NCBI GenBank assembly: GCA_037013685.1 | Contig: CM072892.1 | Location: 22,139,501 to 22,203,500 of the forward strand | Source: Acridotheres tristis | Taxonomy: Eukaryota > Chordata > Aves > Passeriformes > Sturnidae | Direction: 5' to 3' | Length of the DNA: 64,000 bases | Part shown: positions 10,561 through 24,539 of the stretch, piece by piece | How positions within the stretch are numbered: position 1 is the stretch's first letter | How the letters are laid out: the number at the start of each line of letters is the position of its first letter | Made by a program: the position numbers and the translations under genes | The notes under the pieces: generated by a model | What the model saw: only the letters and a program-made list of their open reading frames with translations | Databases searched by the model: none | What the model was told of the DNA's origin: nothing

Positions 10561-13145
10561 CTCAGAAGTCTTCACAAACATCAAAACGGGCACATACATC
10601 TAATTTCACGAAGGACACATTTTGAGAGCTCTGCATATGTACTGACTGATGCTAGAGTCTGTGTCCTTTCACAGCTCCTGCACATGTTTTCACAGTCACA
10701 CAATTGCACTGCGTATATACAGCAACACACCAACACCTATCTGAAGGTCCCTCTCCATAAAAGCACACGAACCTCTCAGGTATATGCCACACACAGTCTT
10801 GCACTGAACACCTGACTCACACGGAGCTGCACTAAAGGTTCTGTTTGCCCCTTGCTACCTACTCTTTACCTTTCGATCTGCACTCACAAACCTCACTTGT
10901 ATCTCTCCTATGCTTCCAGTTAATGTTTAGATGTTTGCTGGTCAAATATATAAAAATATCCTTAGGAGGTAGACATAAATAAGAGGCCTTTCTAAAACTA
11001 AAATACATACAACTATACCTGGATAAACGCTTCATGCTCTTATGCCAGGCAAACAATTTTTTTTAAAAAAAAGTAGAAATTAGGAGGGTATTTCTAAATA
11101 TAAAACCCAGAATCTAATCTGAGGCAAAGATGTACAGCACCAGGAGAGGCAAAGGACAGACTACAGCTTTTTGGATGATGGGAGTAATACAGAATGAAAG
11201 AAAATGCAATGTGGCTTAGCAATAAGCAATAAACATGGAATAAATTAGGCTACAACTTTTCATACAATCAGTATTTGTAGAAACCTGAGAATATTTGGAA
11301 AAGAGGAACATCCAAATTCAAAGCCACTGTAACTACCTCCTCTACCAGAGATCTTAACAAGTGCATATAAACTAATGGTGTGCCCTAAAATGTCCCCAGG
11401 CCATGTGAGGACAAGTTATGTGATTCTGATCGCCTATCTTTAAAGGATGTCAAGACAGAGATCTTTTATGGTAAAAGGTACACATGGAGGCAGCACAGAA
11501 AACAGGTTCGTTTAAAAAATGGAGACAGAGAAGACATATCCAGTGTTAAGAGTAGAGCAGAATCAAATTACCTGAATGTTGCAGGTGACACAATTCAGAT
11601 TATACATTTTTCATCTACCAGAATTAATACAAGTGAAACATGTATACATATACCTTTGTACACTTAAGTGATACATCATCACAGCAGAAACTCTAAGATG
11701 CTTTAAATGTTGAAGAGACAAGAGACAAGCTTTAGCAAGGCCTTAGCATTAGTGAGGCCCAAGGTTGTAAGGAATCTCACTAACCACATCAGAGAACACC
11801 TGACCAAGCAGAGGCAAGGACAGCACCTTTGTGTTTGCATCAAAGAGCTGAGGCCAGAGAGGGACTGAGTGGTGACTTAGTTGCCCCATAAAGAAGATTC
11901 CTTTTGTGCAGTAGCAAGAGAGGCAGGAGGAGGCACACAGGGTCAGGGCTTAGGCAGACTTAGGCAGAGAGGTTCAAGAGCAGTCAGGGTGTTTGCAGTG
12001 AGCTGATTTTGACAGGAAACAATTTTCTTCAGAAAGGTGCACCCTGGCTGGATCCTGACTGTGCAGAGATTAACACTGGTGTAGGCTCTCAGTGAATGGG
12101 AGACCAGAGTGGGAATGGCTTGGCAAGCAGGTCCTGCTCTCCCAATAGCTGATGTTTTAATTTTGCACTTTAACTTTTATCCAGGCTGAGGCGATGCAAG
12201 CAGGGAGCCATGAGATTGCTTGGCACAAGGTCCACAGGGCTGAATTAACTGATACAAATAGTACAATAGTGGGTTTGTACTCTGGAAATGGGCTGTTGCT
12301 GACAGAGGACTACCTGGGTGAGGTGGGCGTTTGCAGAGTGGTGCAGAAACATCATAATAATCTCTTCTGACCCAGTGCAAATGGACAAATTGAGCTTCCC
12401 CTGCCTTGAGAGTAACCTGTGCAAAGGTCTGACCCTTCCTTTCTGAGAAAGATGGAAAGGAATAAGTCTCTGCTGGCTGGGCTTCATCTGACAACCTGAA
12501 TTCCCTAAGAAAGAGAACAAGAGTCCTGCAAGCTGATTTTGGAACTTCAGAAAGCTTCATCCTTTGCAAACCTCCACACACAGCTGAGCTCCTCTCACAG
12601 CTTTAGCCAATTTCCCCCAAAGAACAAAGAAGTAAACACTGATCTCAACATGGCTAACCTTCAGATATGTGTGGTTTTCAAAACAGTTCCAGGACGAAGT
12701 TAGATAGGACAATAAGATTAAACTGGTAGATTTGGAAGCAAAAGAGCTCTCTTAGGGTAAATCCAAGGCAGAATTCCACACAGAACAGAAGTACCAGGCT
12801 TGGTTTGTGAGTACAGCCTTTGTTTGCTGCCCTGACCAAATCCTCCTCTGGAATTGCTGCTCTCTCACTGCAGGAGGGGCAGGGAGCCATCCCAGCCAAC
12901 TCAGTCTGTGGCCTCTGAACAGAGCCTACCCAGAGGTGCTCTGGTATATGCCACCCTTTGGGATGACTTTCATAAGGCAGCTTCTGGCTTTTGAGGTCAC
13001 CTGTTCTCCTCACACATTGTCCCAATGCAGAGGAACAACGTCCCATCAATATTAGGCTCGGACAGATCACAATCAGATCACTACAGGCTGATGGAGTGAT
13101 AGGCAGCATCAGTTCTTTGAGACATGCAATATGGAAAAAGATAAG
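10561..13145. other. Upstream non-coding DNA, nothing recognised
   Basis: This is AT-rich single-copy-looking sequence. A 134-codon minus frame at 12177-12581 has no recognisable motif and an ordinary composition, so I leave it as a chance frame. A 10-bp tandem pair (TTAGGCAGAC/G) is seen near 11950-11970. I see no repeats of known family. Confidence 0.6.
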
Positions 13146-13258
13146 AGAGAAGAGAAGAGAAGAGAAGAGAAGAGAAGAGAAGAGAAGAGAAGAGAAGAGA
13201 AGAGAAGAGAAGAGAAGAGAAGAGAAGAGAAGAGAAGAGAAGAGAAGAGAAGAGAAGA
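13146..13258. repeat. Microsatellite (GAGAA)n, about 22 units
   Basis: A perfect or almost perfect pentanucleotide array of about 113 bp, purine-only on the plus strand. It generates long repetitive frames on both strands (Arg/Glu-rich on plus, Leu/Phe/Ser-rich on minus) that are not genes. It is likely polymorphic, and the homopurine mirror symmetry gives triplex potential. Confidence 0.97.
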
Positions 13259-16200
13259 AAATTGTGATACACGTGTCTAATTTTCCCGGCTCTTCCAAGA
13301 TATAACGGATAGAGACTTTCTCTGAAGACATTTTTCCAGCCTTTAATGACCAATCTGGTTTTGATAAATTAATGTTTTCGTTTTTTAAAAAACTTTTATC
13401 ATGGAATAATGATCAACTTCTAGCAAGCTGACGGATTGATTGACAGAAATTTCATTTGGTCTAATATAGGAGTAACCTGGAAATCATGCCAAACAAACTT
13501 GATTTCACGTGCTGATAAGGTGCCTTTTTTTTTCTACTAAGGAAAATGCAAAAGAGGAAGAGATCTAGTTACTTTTAGGGTTTGAGATTTTTTTTTTCCT
13601 TTTGTGAAGGTTCTGTTATTGTATTTTCACAAGGAAGTGAGTGAAATGCAGTCTGAAAAGGGCAAAAAAAAAAGATAATAATTAGTAGACCTAAACTGGG
13701 CTGAGCAGTTTTGTGTATACACTTTTTAATCTTGTCTGCTGGGGGAAGAGGAGTAATCTTTCCCAGCCCCTGTCTCATTTAAGTTACAGAGGGGTAATTG
13801 GGTTGAATTCAGAAGACAAGCCTTTCACACCTTTGAGGCAAATAGAACTGCCTGACTTCACACAAGTCACTGTGTTACGTGCCCTGATCCACCTCGTTTG
13901 CAGGGCTAGTAGCCCTAAAGAGAAGCTTAGGTATTCTGAACATAGGTCCCTGATGCCTGGTAGGCTCTTACAGACCAACCTTCATTATTTAGGGCTCTAT
14001 TCTATTTTCTCTTACTCACACAAACAAAACAGTCTGCTCTCCCCACCAAAAGCAATGTCTTCTTTTCTACCAAACTCCAATAGGGTTTTTTTTCAGCAAA
14101 AATCAAATTTGCCTTGCAAATAATATGCTTCCATCTAAAGGTATCATAATGAAGCTCAATATCTATTTAAACAGAAAATTGTTTTCGTGTTGTGATTTTT
14201 AAACAATGAACACCCATTTGAGCATCCTTAGATGTGCTTCAAACATTACCTAGTCTTTGGAATGTGTTATATTTCACAGCTCATAGACTACCAAATCCTA
14301 CCATAAAGAGGCTGTGTGGCTTGCCCCAGATCAGTCTGAGCAGATCTGTAGCACAAGAGTCTGAATATAAGTGTCTGCTTTATAACTGTCCTGCTTTAAA
14401 TGCGAAGTCTCTGTCCCAAAACTGTGACCTTAAATTCTGTGCTTGTATACAACAGTGTTTGGAGCCCTGAGTTAAAACAAACATAGTCTCTACATTGCCA
14501 ATGAAAGTCAAGGCTTTCTTTTAATTAACATTATAACTTTCTGGGTTTGTTTTTTTGGTATATGGCCAGTGCTGTTTTGTGTGGTTGTAAATCCATTTTT
14601 GTCTTTGCTAATGTTAATAGCAGCATTAATAGCAGGACTCTGTTCTACAGCAGAACATGTTTCTGCTGACATCTTTAATGAAAGTTCACTGCAAAGACAC
14701 ACATGCACAAAGACAAACCAGGCAAAGGAAATCTAACTTTTGTAAAATTAAAACAGAGCATCAGAGTAAGAAGCAGGTGGAGAGTATTTTACCAAATGGG
14801 AAAGAATAAAAACGATCAGAAGAGAGACATTTCTTTCCAGATTATGGAAGAATTTGTAATAAGAAACATAGGGAGAGACAGGAGAGGAAATTATATAGAT
14901 TCTGCTCTTCCTTGCATCATCAGTTAGCTGGGGTATTTGATAAGAACTTCTATCCTACTTGCCCAGAAATACAGCAGTGTATCTTTTTTCATGTTTTGTC
15001 AACCTACTCCTTAGTCAGTCTCTGCCTAACTGTTGTTTAACTAAGTGTACAGGAGCCTTCCTCAGAAAAGGCAGGTAATTAGAGAGGTAGGTTGACCTTG
15101 TAGGCTTAGAAGACTTCAATGGAGAGCTGTGATCCAGCTCCAAATTTTAACCTGTTGGTGATCTTTTTTCCATTATATATTACGCTAATCCTCAGCTGGG
15201 TTACTGTGGTCAGGCAGAACATGGCCAGGACCTTGACTGGAAAGTGATTTTTATTCACACTCACAGCTACACATAATTCACTAGCAAAGTAACTGATATT
15301 TCCTATACTCTTCCAATTCTAGTAAAGCAGAAATTAATCCTTCCCCCTCCATGATCCTAGGTGTCCACAGGGCAGTAGCTGGGCTATTTGCTCAGCTACC
15401 AGGAGGAAGGAGAGAACACAAGGCATTAAGGAATCTACCTCTGCTTAGCTCTTGCAAATCCTCCATCACAAGCGAGTATGGTGGTTCATCCTGTCAGATG
15501 GGCTATAAAGTCAAAGAGCATCTTTTCAACTTTAGCTTTCCTAAAATCACTCTAGCTTCAAGTCTGGTATCGCAAAAGGCCAAGGAGGATGGTCAGTAGA
15601 ACAGGAGGTGCCTGTTCCTAGCTCTGATTTGGGCAGATGGTTAGCTGGTTTACTCTCCAAGCCTATGCACACCAAGCCTGTCCATTCTAATCACCCTAGG
15701 ACCCTAAAATTCACAGTATTATCTTACTCACTGAATTGATCAAAAGATATATCTGTCTTGTCAGGAGAAATAATGGCTACTTACTCTTATGCTGCATGCC
15801 GAAAATGAAAACACTTTTGGATGTGCATGTGCATTGATAATGTTGAGTGTCTCAACCCAGGAAAGGAGTGGGGCTTAAAGAACCAAAATACTTCAGAGTT
15901 ACTATTGTTAAGAAAGTATGGCTACTGAGGGTCAGGCAGTGAGGGCAAAGAGTAATTTTTCCAAGTCTGTGATGGAAACATATGCAAGATAACTTATTTC
16001 CCAGCAAGAGCAATGAGGTGGCTGCGTTTGAATACAATGATGTGACAAAAAAACAGTGAGTAAGTGTGCAGGTTCCTCTTAGTGAGTTCTCTGAGTAAGT
16101 AACAGAGTTACTTCAGATTATGAGGTAGGCCATTATAAAGAAGAAAAGCAGTGAAAGGACTTTTCTTCCCAGGCTGTAAGGGATGAAGAAAGCAAGGATT

Positions 16201-19200
16201 AAAGACCTTCCTTTCCCTGCAGGAACCTCCATCTGCCCTCATCTGGGCACAGTTGATAGAAGACTATTGACTTCACCAGGTCAGTCAGGCCAAATACAGA
16301 GGAGCTCACCAACACTGGATCTATACAAAAGTATTTAACAGTGAGATGAACTTGCAGGTCCCGAGTGACATTAGCAAACTTGATATAGTTTCTGTCTGGC
16401 AAAAGCAGAGATATCAGATGATCAGGACTGCTCTTCTGGTCACCATCTCCAGCCTCAGAATATTTCAGTTTCTAATAGTAAGGGACTACAGGTTTTGGCT
16501 AGAACCACACATGACAGACCAGCTTCATTCTGATATGCTGTATCAGCAGCACAGCAACCTCAAATCTCCTCTGCTCTGAATCTCCAAACAGCTCAGTTAA
16601 CTACATGACCTTTTTTAAGATTTGTTCTGTACTAACTTGAGCATTTGAAGAGCAATGCAGGTTTTTTACACAGCTCCCTCTTGAATTTATTTATTACTTG
16701 AATAACATTTATTTCACTTGTTGGACAGGACCAAGTTGCTGTGGCAGATTATTTTATTAGACAGCTATGCCAACAAGCCCCATCCCAAGCTCTTTAACAT
16801 ACTTTTAAGTATCATCATGAAATACATGTCTGCGCCACATTCAAACACCTTCAAGTAAAATGCATTAGGAAGCCACTGTTCTGTCTACAAGTCATTAATA
16901 TTCAAACACTATGCCCACACACCATGAATGATCGAATTTTTGCAGTACATTTCCAAAAAGTAAAGAGGAAAAAACAACGAGAAAAATAATCCTTGCTTAT
17001 ACCACCAAGCATCACTTAGAAGAGGTAAGGCAACTCAGGACCGTATAAAAATGCCTGCTTTAGCTACACAATATATGAACATACAGTGTCAAGAGAGAAG
17101 CCAATCATGAAGAGACAGATGCTGGTTACCAGAAAAAAAGGCTCTTTCATGCAAAGGAAAGGAGAAGTTTCACCAGCTCAGTTTTAATTCTCTTGTGCTG
17201 CTCTACATATTCCAAAAGACAGCGATCTCTCTTGTGTGGAAGTACAAGCCCCCTTTGAAAAGCTCTTGTTGAATGAGTTACAAATCTTAAAATTTCTCAG
17301 CACAGAGGCAGTTGTGGGCAGCAGTAAAATCTTCTCCTGACAGACCTGAACATGTCACTGGATTTCAGCAAAAATACCTTCATCCTTCATAGTCACGTGT
17401 TGCCAGCTTCACCGTTCCTATGGCAGCAGTAGAAAGGATGACTTTTCAGTATCATTGTTAAGGCAAACTCAAATCTCAGTCCCATGTGGTCAGAGGGTGA
17501 CTTTGGTGCTGCAGCCTCCTAGCAACAGGTCCCCTTGGTCTCCATATCACTTACAAAAGAAAATCCAGTACTGGTCTTTTGCTAATCTCTCGAACGCCTT
17601 TATTTTAGTGGTGAGATCAATGACTACCAATGCCTCCCCTGTCTGTTCCTCTGTTGAACATAGCAATCTTCCATTAAACATTTCCAATCAGCTGAACTCA
17701 GTAGTACTTAACTCATCTTTTAGGCCTTGTCCCTCAAAATTTGGCAGTATTTCCTAACTGCTGCAGTCAGCAACACAGTAAGGGGTAGGCTTTTGTGACA
17801 TCCAGAAGTTGTTGCTACCAGGTTTGTCCTCGGAACCATACAGTCTGGGGACAGCACTTCTTGTTAAACACATTGCTCTTCCAGAGTACCAAGAAGTTAG
17901 ACAGAAACAGAAGGAAGACAGTGGGAAAGACTGTCACTGCTTCAGATACAGAGGTATTAACCACCAATGATGTAGCACCCAGTGGGCCATGCCTTGCTAA
18001 TGAGATAGAAGGTTCCAGGCAACAATACCACCTTGAGATGCCACTTTGTTTCTAGCAGCTCATTTCATAAGTCATTAGCCATCAACTATTTGGGCTGAAT
18101 CAGCCCATTTGGCATTGTAACCACAGGCAGAGCAGCTGCATTCCACCCAGACAGACTAGTGCCTTTTCCAAAGGCACTATGGGGATGACAGTCACCTCAT
18201 CAGCCTGCAACACAACACAAGGCTGTGCTAGTACACATCCCACAGGACACTTGGCCAGCACCATAAAGATGTTCAGAACATGCCTTGCACGTCCTACTGC
18301 CAGGCAGGTAGGTTCTGCTGCTGGAGGTAGTGCTAATACTTCTCTATAGACAAACCTAGATGGCACCCATTAGAGAAGCAATAAATATCTCCAAGGATTG
18401 CACTAGGATACAAACCAAGAATATTTAGATTTGACTATCTACTTGCTATTTAAGGAGCACCTTTTTTTAATCTACTACAGTTCATACACACAAGGTACAA
18501 AAGCAACAATAAAAGTTCTAAATATTTATCAAGCTGTCAAATGCCCATTAATGAGATGCTGTATTTCAGCTGAACTGAAAAGTGAGAGCTTACACTTCTT
18601 CCCAGACTTTTACCTACACATTGTGGAGCAAAGGATAAGCACTCAGAGGTCTCAGTGATTAGCTCTCCCAACAGTAAAACAAATCCCAAAAGTAAAGTGT
18701 CTTAAGAGTGGTGTAAGAGTTATTAAATGTTTGTGGGACGTCCATGAACATCACGTGCGTCCAGTGCTCTCAAACAAGGGTCAATCCTATTTGCAATACC
18801 CTTGGAGATGTCCTGTAGAGATTTGTCAAAATAAGGTTTGGGGCAGCCTGAACCAGAGAACTGTGGCTTTGCTGGCACTGCTATACTATTTCACCCAGCC
18901 AAAACTCTCGACACAACATAAATTTCCCCCAAATCACTCTCTCTAAAAGAAGAAATTGTTCCTCTAAAACTAGGATGAGAAGCTGGGTCATCAGATGAGG
19001 GCAAAATTGGTTTAAAAGCCATTAAGAAGTAAGCAACCTAGGCATTCAGAAGCAATCACAGCTGCTTGGGCTGATCAGGAGAGACAGAGAGAATTATTTA
19101 TTTATGGACTTCCTGCTCTCCCTGGGCAGATCTCTCTACTGGGGAAGCTTTAAGAGGAGTGGGGAGAAAAAGGCAGGTGCTGCTTGGAATCCTCCAGAGA

Positions 19201-19868
19201 TTTTCCTGGTCTGGGCCTCAGGAGAGTTAAACACAGTTCATGCTCAAAGCATCCTGGAGCCATCAACTTATCTTTCTCAGAGCAGGAAAGGCAAGCAAGA
19301 GCATCACACAGATCTCTGCTGGGATGGAGCACATGGAGAGCCCCAGGCACCCAGACTGCCATGCAAGCTTTGCACAGCTTTCAGCAAGATCCCTTTAGAG
19401 CAATAGTGCTTGAGTACACAGCCATTTCTCTCTTCTTGTGCTTCAGCTGCTTCCCTTTAAACACAGATCAAGTGTCTCTAGGGACCCAGCAAGCATTTAA
19501 CAGACCCGCCTGATGGAAGGACCTCCAATGAGAAAACCAAGACCTGAAACTCCCAATAGACATCCTCAATTCAATCCACGTCTGAGAAAGCAACCCTGAA
19601 GTTACATGCAACCAGATTCTAACTGTACAGAAAGCACATCAGTCTAGTCTATATCCAAAGCTCGCCTAAACATTTTAATCTTAAGGGGAGGGAAAGACTA
19701 GCAGAGTAAACATGAAGAAATATATTAATTGAAAAAGATCAGTATGGAAATACAGAATAATTGATATGGTATCAAGAATTCCTTTTCAAGATACAGTACT
19801 GTCTTTCTCAATGCAATTTCTTACTGTTTCCCAAAACTGGAGGATGAGGAGGAGTTATTCCCTAGAAT
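13259..19868. other. Upstream non-coding DNA, nothing recognised
   Basis: AT-rich sequence with only short chance frames. I found no exon pair with matching splice signals, no repeat of a known family and no RNA gene. The 18-nt stretch at 16250-16267 is identical to part of the reverse complement of the hairpin at 19869-19892. Confidence 0.6.
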
Positions 19869-19892
19869 CAGTTGATAGTCTTCTATCAACTG
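19869..19892. repeat. Perfect hairpin, 10-bp arms and 4-nt loop
   Basis: CAGTTGATAG, loop TCTT, then CTATCAACTG. The arms are exact reverse complements and do not extend further. No U-run or other signal suggests a defined function. Confidence 0.85.
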
Positions 19893-22800
19893 TTCCCTAA
19901 AAGAACACTCTTCAGTATTCAGAGATGATCCTTCATAATGAACTAAAAAAAGCTGTAGAGAGAGACAGATCTGCCCAGTCAGCCAGATCTGGTGATGATC
20001 TTCTTTTTCTGGCTTTGGTCAAGAGGGCCGGAGAGGGGTAGAAGGGTGTGGAAACTACCAACCACTACCAGAATCTTTCACTAGAAGTTGTTGCAGAACT
20101 AGTGTTACAAGAGGTCAGTGATGGGGACTGTACAGATTATGAGAGAGGTACAGCCTGCACTGTGTTAATTCATATCTGCCTGCAATTCATTACTGATGAA
20201 ATGCCAGAGATTGAGATGAAAAGGGCAGGAGCAGATGGCAAACTACTGCTTTAGACACATTCAACCATCCCAGTTTATTTCTGCTCAGCCTCTGCTAGTA
20301 TATCTTGTATTACTGCACAGCAATAATGTTCTTCCTCAACTCTGGTCTCAAATCAGTACCATCAAACCTACTGTGCCATCAAATCTACTGTGCCACCAAA
20401 TCTACTGCAAAGGCAGTTCTGATAGCAAAATAACTCATTATGCATAAAGTGCTTTGGGAAACCTTTGAAAAGGAAAGTACTGAAAAACAAGAGATCATCA
20501 AGATCAGTGATCCAAGGCAACCTCAAGATCAAAAATGCACAAAATCTAACCATGAGGGTGTTTCAGCAAGTCCTAACTGCCTCCTTCCCAGTCTGCTCCT
20601 CCCCACATGTAAGGGATTTCTGCTACTTGTAAACATATTAAACCAGATTTGTTCTTACAGCTTATATTCCTCCAAAGGGCAGTAAAAAAGGGATCCATTT
20701 TCCTTTCAATAAAACAGGTCTTGGCCTCTCAAAGGAAAATTCTTCTGCTGCCCATTCAGAGACAGGTTATGTTTTTAGAGTTGTGTAACCTTTGTTTCCT
20801 GCTCTGGGAAGCACATCATTGAGCACTGACAGCAACATAGCCCCGAGAGGGAAGTGCTCCAGAGATGGTTGCATCCCCCAGGGAGCTAGAACCAGCAACC
20901 CAGGGCTCTCCAGAGAACTGTTCTGCTTTGACCATTGACTTGTGGCTTTACAGGGCCAAACCAAATACACAGTTAGTTCAAAGGTGCTGGGGTTATTCCT
21001 TCGTGTGCTTTAACATACGTTGTTTGGGAAATTCAATTCACCCCTTAGTTTGCTAAATACAGCTTTAGGTTCTAAAATCCTTCAGAGTCTGTAGTGTCCT
21101 TTGCCCCTTCGTATTCATATGCCTTTTTTATTTTCTTTCCAACTTGCTAAAATAAAAAAAATCCATTTTGATTCTGTTCTTGGCCACTCACCTTTGCTTT
21201 CAGAGCATGGCACACCAAGTCCCCTGTTGCAATGGTCAGATTACAAAACCACAAGAACATTTGCCTCCCTACTGCCTGGGCAGCCCCTGATAGTATTAGT
21301 GATGCCTACTGTTCACCTCCTCTCCTTGGGAGTTTTCTTTGCATGAGAATGTTACCACAGTATAATTCAAGGTACAATTTGAAATTTATTAACTTAAGCT
21401 GGTGCAAGGGACACTCATTACTACTGAAACTTAATCTGTTTAGACAACCAATGAGCAAAAATAAAACATTCTCAAACTGGAAGGAGAGCATCCACAATTT
21501 GGATTTTCAGTAGTTTAAATGGATTGTTCCAAAATCAATGCAATTTGAAGTGGACATCTTACTCATGTAAGAAAGTATCTTCTCTGAACCAAGGAAACAA
21601 CAGCACTGGTGGAATAAATGACTGCCTGTGCAAGGGTGCAACACCCATTAATGACTACTACAAAGCAACAGGAAGAAGCAGCTGAGGAGGAGGTAGGGTC
21701 ACGTTCTTGCACGCAGCCTGTTAGGAAATACTGCATCCAAATTGACTGCCTACAAGCATCTAAGACAGGGCATCCAGAAGTGACAGTCAGGTTACAAAAG
21801 TTTCTGAGACATCCCAGTATATTCAGGATCCTCCCTTGCCTGGAAAACAGGAGGGGAAAATATAAAAAAAAAAAGCACATGTGGGTGCTCCTTCGGAATG
21901 TTTTCTGCCGCTCATGCAGCACATACATTACAGAGAGGTGCAGGGCTGCAGTCAGCAGAGGATGTAGATTAGTTCTTGTAAAGTGACCAGGGGACAGAGC
22001 AATAATGTACATCTTGTAACACTCCTGCCCTATGTCCCTGCCATCCAGGGCAGCCCACAGAGCCCTGTTATGAAGAAAAACCTCTCAGTAGATGCAACAG
22101 CCTTTGTGAGAGTCTGGGGCCAGAATCCACTCCTGTCAAGCAGCTCTCCGGACCACGATGTGACTGCGGCTGGCGGAACATGTTCGCTAATGAAGATTGA
22201 AGCAGGCAGGCAGAGACGATCCCTTCAGCCTGTTAATCCACTTAGGGAAGGAGAAGGGAAACCTGAGCTGAATTCCTCTGTTCCCTGCAAGGGACTGTAC
22301 TGTCCTGGCTTTAGCACTCTAGGCAGAGCAAATCCAGCCAGAAATGGGCTAGGGAAAGCTCTGAGTGCAAGACTAGAACTTTTGGGAGACAGGAGCAAGA
22401 GCTGAGGCAGGAAACCACAGTCCCTAGGGAGAGAGCCAGGGTATGATTTTGTGTTCACTGGGAATTAATGAAGCAAATTGAGCTTTACTTGCCCTCTCAT
22501 TGGGAGAAAGCAAGAAGGGCATGTAGGTGGTTTTACACAAAAGCAGGGCAGGGAGAACAAACACACCTTACAGGCTTTTCACTGTGCTAAAAAACGGGTC
22601 CTAAGAATCAGATTCTTGGGCTAGCAAGTCAGAGTGAGTATTTGTGCCCCAAATACCCTTCCTAACAGTGACAGTACGTCAGCATTGCCTCCTGTCCACC
22701 TTAACTGGCGGCTTGTAAGGATGATGAGCTCCAATCCCAGGAAATGTCAGATTATCCTTAACCACCAGAGGGTGCTCCCCATCTCAAAGACAGAGTCAAT

Positions 22801-24539
22801 GTCACAGATGCACCCAGACAGCCAGCGGAACCCTGATTTCCAGCAATTGTGGAATCTGATCAAGAGAAAAATTAGAAAATTAATAATAAATAACAATTAG
22901 CGATTCTGATGCTGTGCCTCACTTCTGTTTTCCCATCCCTCCTGGCCAGGCAAGCTAAGGCCACCTGTCCCATTTGTCCTCTGCGTCCTGCTCAGTCAGG
23001 TGATTTTCCTCACGCTGAAGATTAAATCACTTTTATTCATTCCTCCTGGATCGTGGATCCAGAGCAGGAAATAAATACTTTCTGCTTGGCAGGTGTGTAA
23101 GAGCAAGACTCCAACTTGCCTGGCCCTGAGCAAGGTTAGGATCATACCCTCTGGTCAGACACAGTTTTTGCAAATGAAGGCCTGACCTTACCCCTGCCCT
23201 GCCACAAAGGTGTGAGAGCCACTAGCCCTTATGTTCAGGTTCATTTACCCCACTCTGTCCTAAGCTAGTTTTCCAGAGACCAGAGTGCTTGTTGTGCAGG
23301 GATGCTTCAGGATGGCCTTTTAAAACATCCATTTGGGGGCACTAACATTTCCTAACTCTATCAACAAGACACGTGTAGGCAAAGACTGTTTACTTTGGTA
23401 CTGCAGTGACCCCAGGCTCCCTTCCTGCTCTCGCTCAAGGGAAGCAGAGGTGTGTGGCTGGGGTTGTACACTCATGGACTGCACACCTGGCAACCCACCA
23501 CCCTGTGCCTCAGCTTCCTGCTTGCTTAGGTGAGAAGTAATACCCAAGAGTTGCATCATATGTGGAGAACAGAGCAGTTAGGATGAAATCATAATGGTTA
23601 TATTCCACCTTGAGATTCAGAAGAGAGCTTAAAGCATGCCAAGTAAGATCAGACACCTATGCAAAACAGACTAACTCTGCTGACGTGTCTGGCATAACAT
23701 CTGTTTGTCCTAGTCCCAGCTTACTTTGATAGTCCAGGTCTGTACATCCCATGGGGAAATCAGCTCTCATTGATGGCTCCCACCCAGCACATGTGCTGCC
23801 TCTTGCCGTCTGACCCTTACAAGAACAGATTGTTATATTTTTTTAATTTTTCTTTCCTCTCCTTTTGCCACTAATGCAAGGCCCTGCCTAAGGGGATTTT
23901 TGTGAGAGTTCCTCTCTTAGGTACCCTGGCATCACTATTTTGTGTGTTGTCTTTAAATCTCACATTACATTTATCTGATGAAACTGTTAAAACTGAGCAG
24001 TTAAGCCACTGCAAACAACACTCATTCAGTTTCTTACACAGGTTAAAATATATTTGATAGGTTTACCTTACTTTATTTCCTGAATGAACCATTACCTGCA
24101 GCATATATAGGAACCAGTGCTTTCCAAGTCATCAACCAGCCAACAGTAATACTACTCATCCTTGAGAGAAGCATCACATTCTACAGCCTAAATAGGCCAA
24201 CAAATTCTTCGAGTATTTGAGATAGTTAATAAGAGAGAAAAAGGGGAAAATATAAGAGAAAAGATTTTATGGTACATTTCTTAGACATCTACAATAGACA
24301 ACTCTAACTCTTACAAACAAAATATAATAGGATATATGACAGGGATACATGACAAAGGTCTACTTCCTCTACTATTCATCACATTCTCTCTTCAAATTAT
24401 AGTAAATATCAGACATGGCATGGAAATGTTAACCAGCATTAGGTTTGTACACTGATCATCCCAACACCATTAATCTTTTACTTCTCAACTTGATAGAGTT
24501 TAACACTTCTGCATTACTATTACAGTTACTACATACTTC
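19893..24539. other. Upstream non-coding DNA with one minisatellite
   Basis: Apart from the 17-bp tandem array at 20359-20409, no known elements are visible. Chance frames at 21563-22012 (minus) and 21983-22405 (plus) overlap each other or simple composition and show no domain. Around 22140-22230 there is a small CpG-containing patch with a GAACATGTTC palindrome and TTAATCC, possibly regulatory. Confidence 0.55.
20359..20409. repeat. 17-bp tandem repeat, three copies
   Basis: CCATCAAACCTACTGTG is followed by CCATCAAATCTACTGTG and CCACCAAATCTACTGCA. Copies one and two differ at one base, and copy three at about three. It looks like a young local tandem duplication. Confidence 0.85.

Noticed and set aside
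12678..13353. 217-codon minus frame and matching plus frame across the microsatellite
   Set aside because: Their length comes from the pure GAGAA repeat; flanking residues show no domain.
21563..22012. 149-codon minus frame with Cys- and Val-rich segments
   Set aside because: No recognisable domain, overlaps a plus-strand frame of similar length, and no splice or promoter context.
22176..22185. GAACATGTTC, a perfect p53-type half-site palindrome
   Set aside because: The RRRCWWGYYY pattern is expected more than ten times by chance in this window, and no adjacent second half-site is clear.
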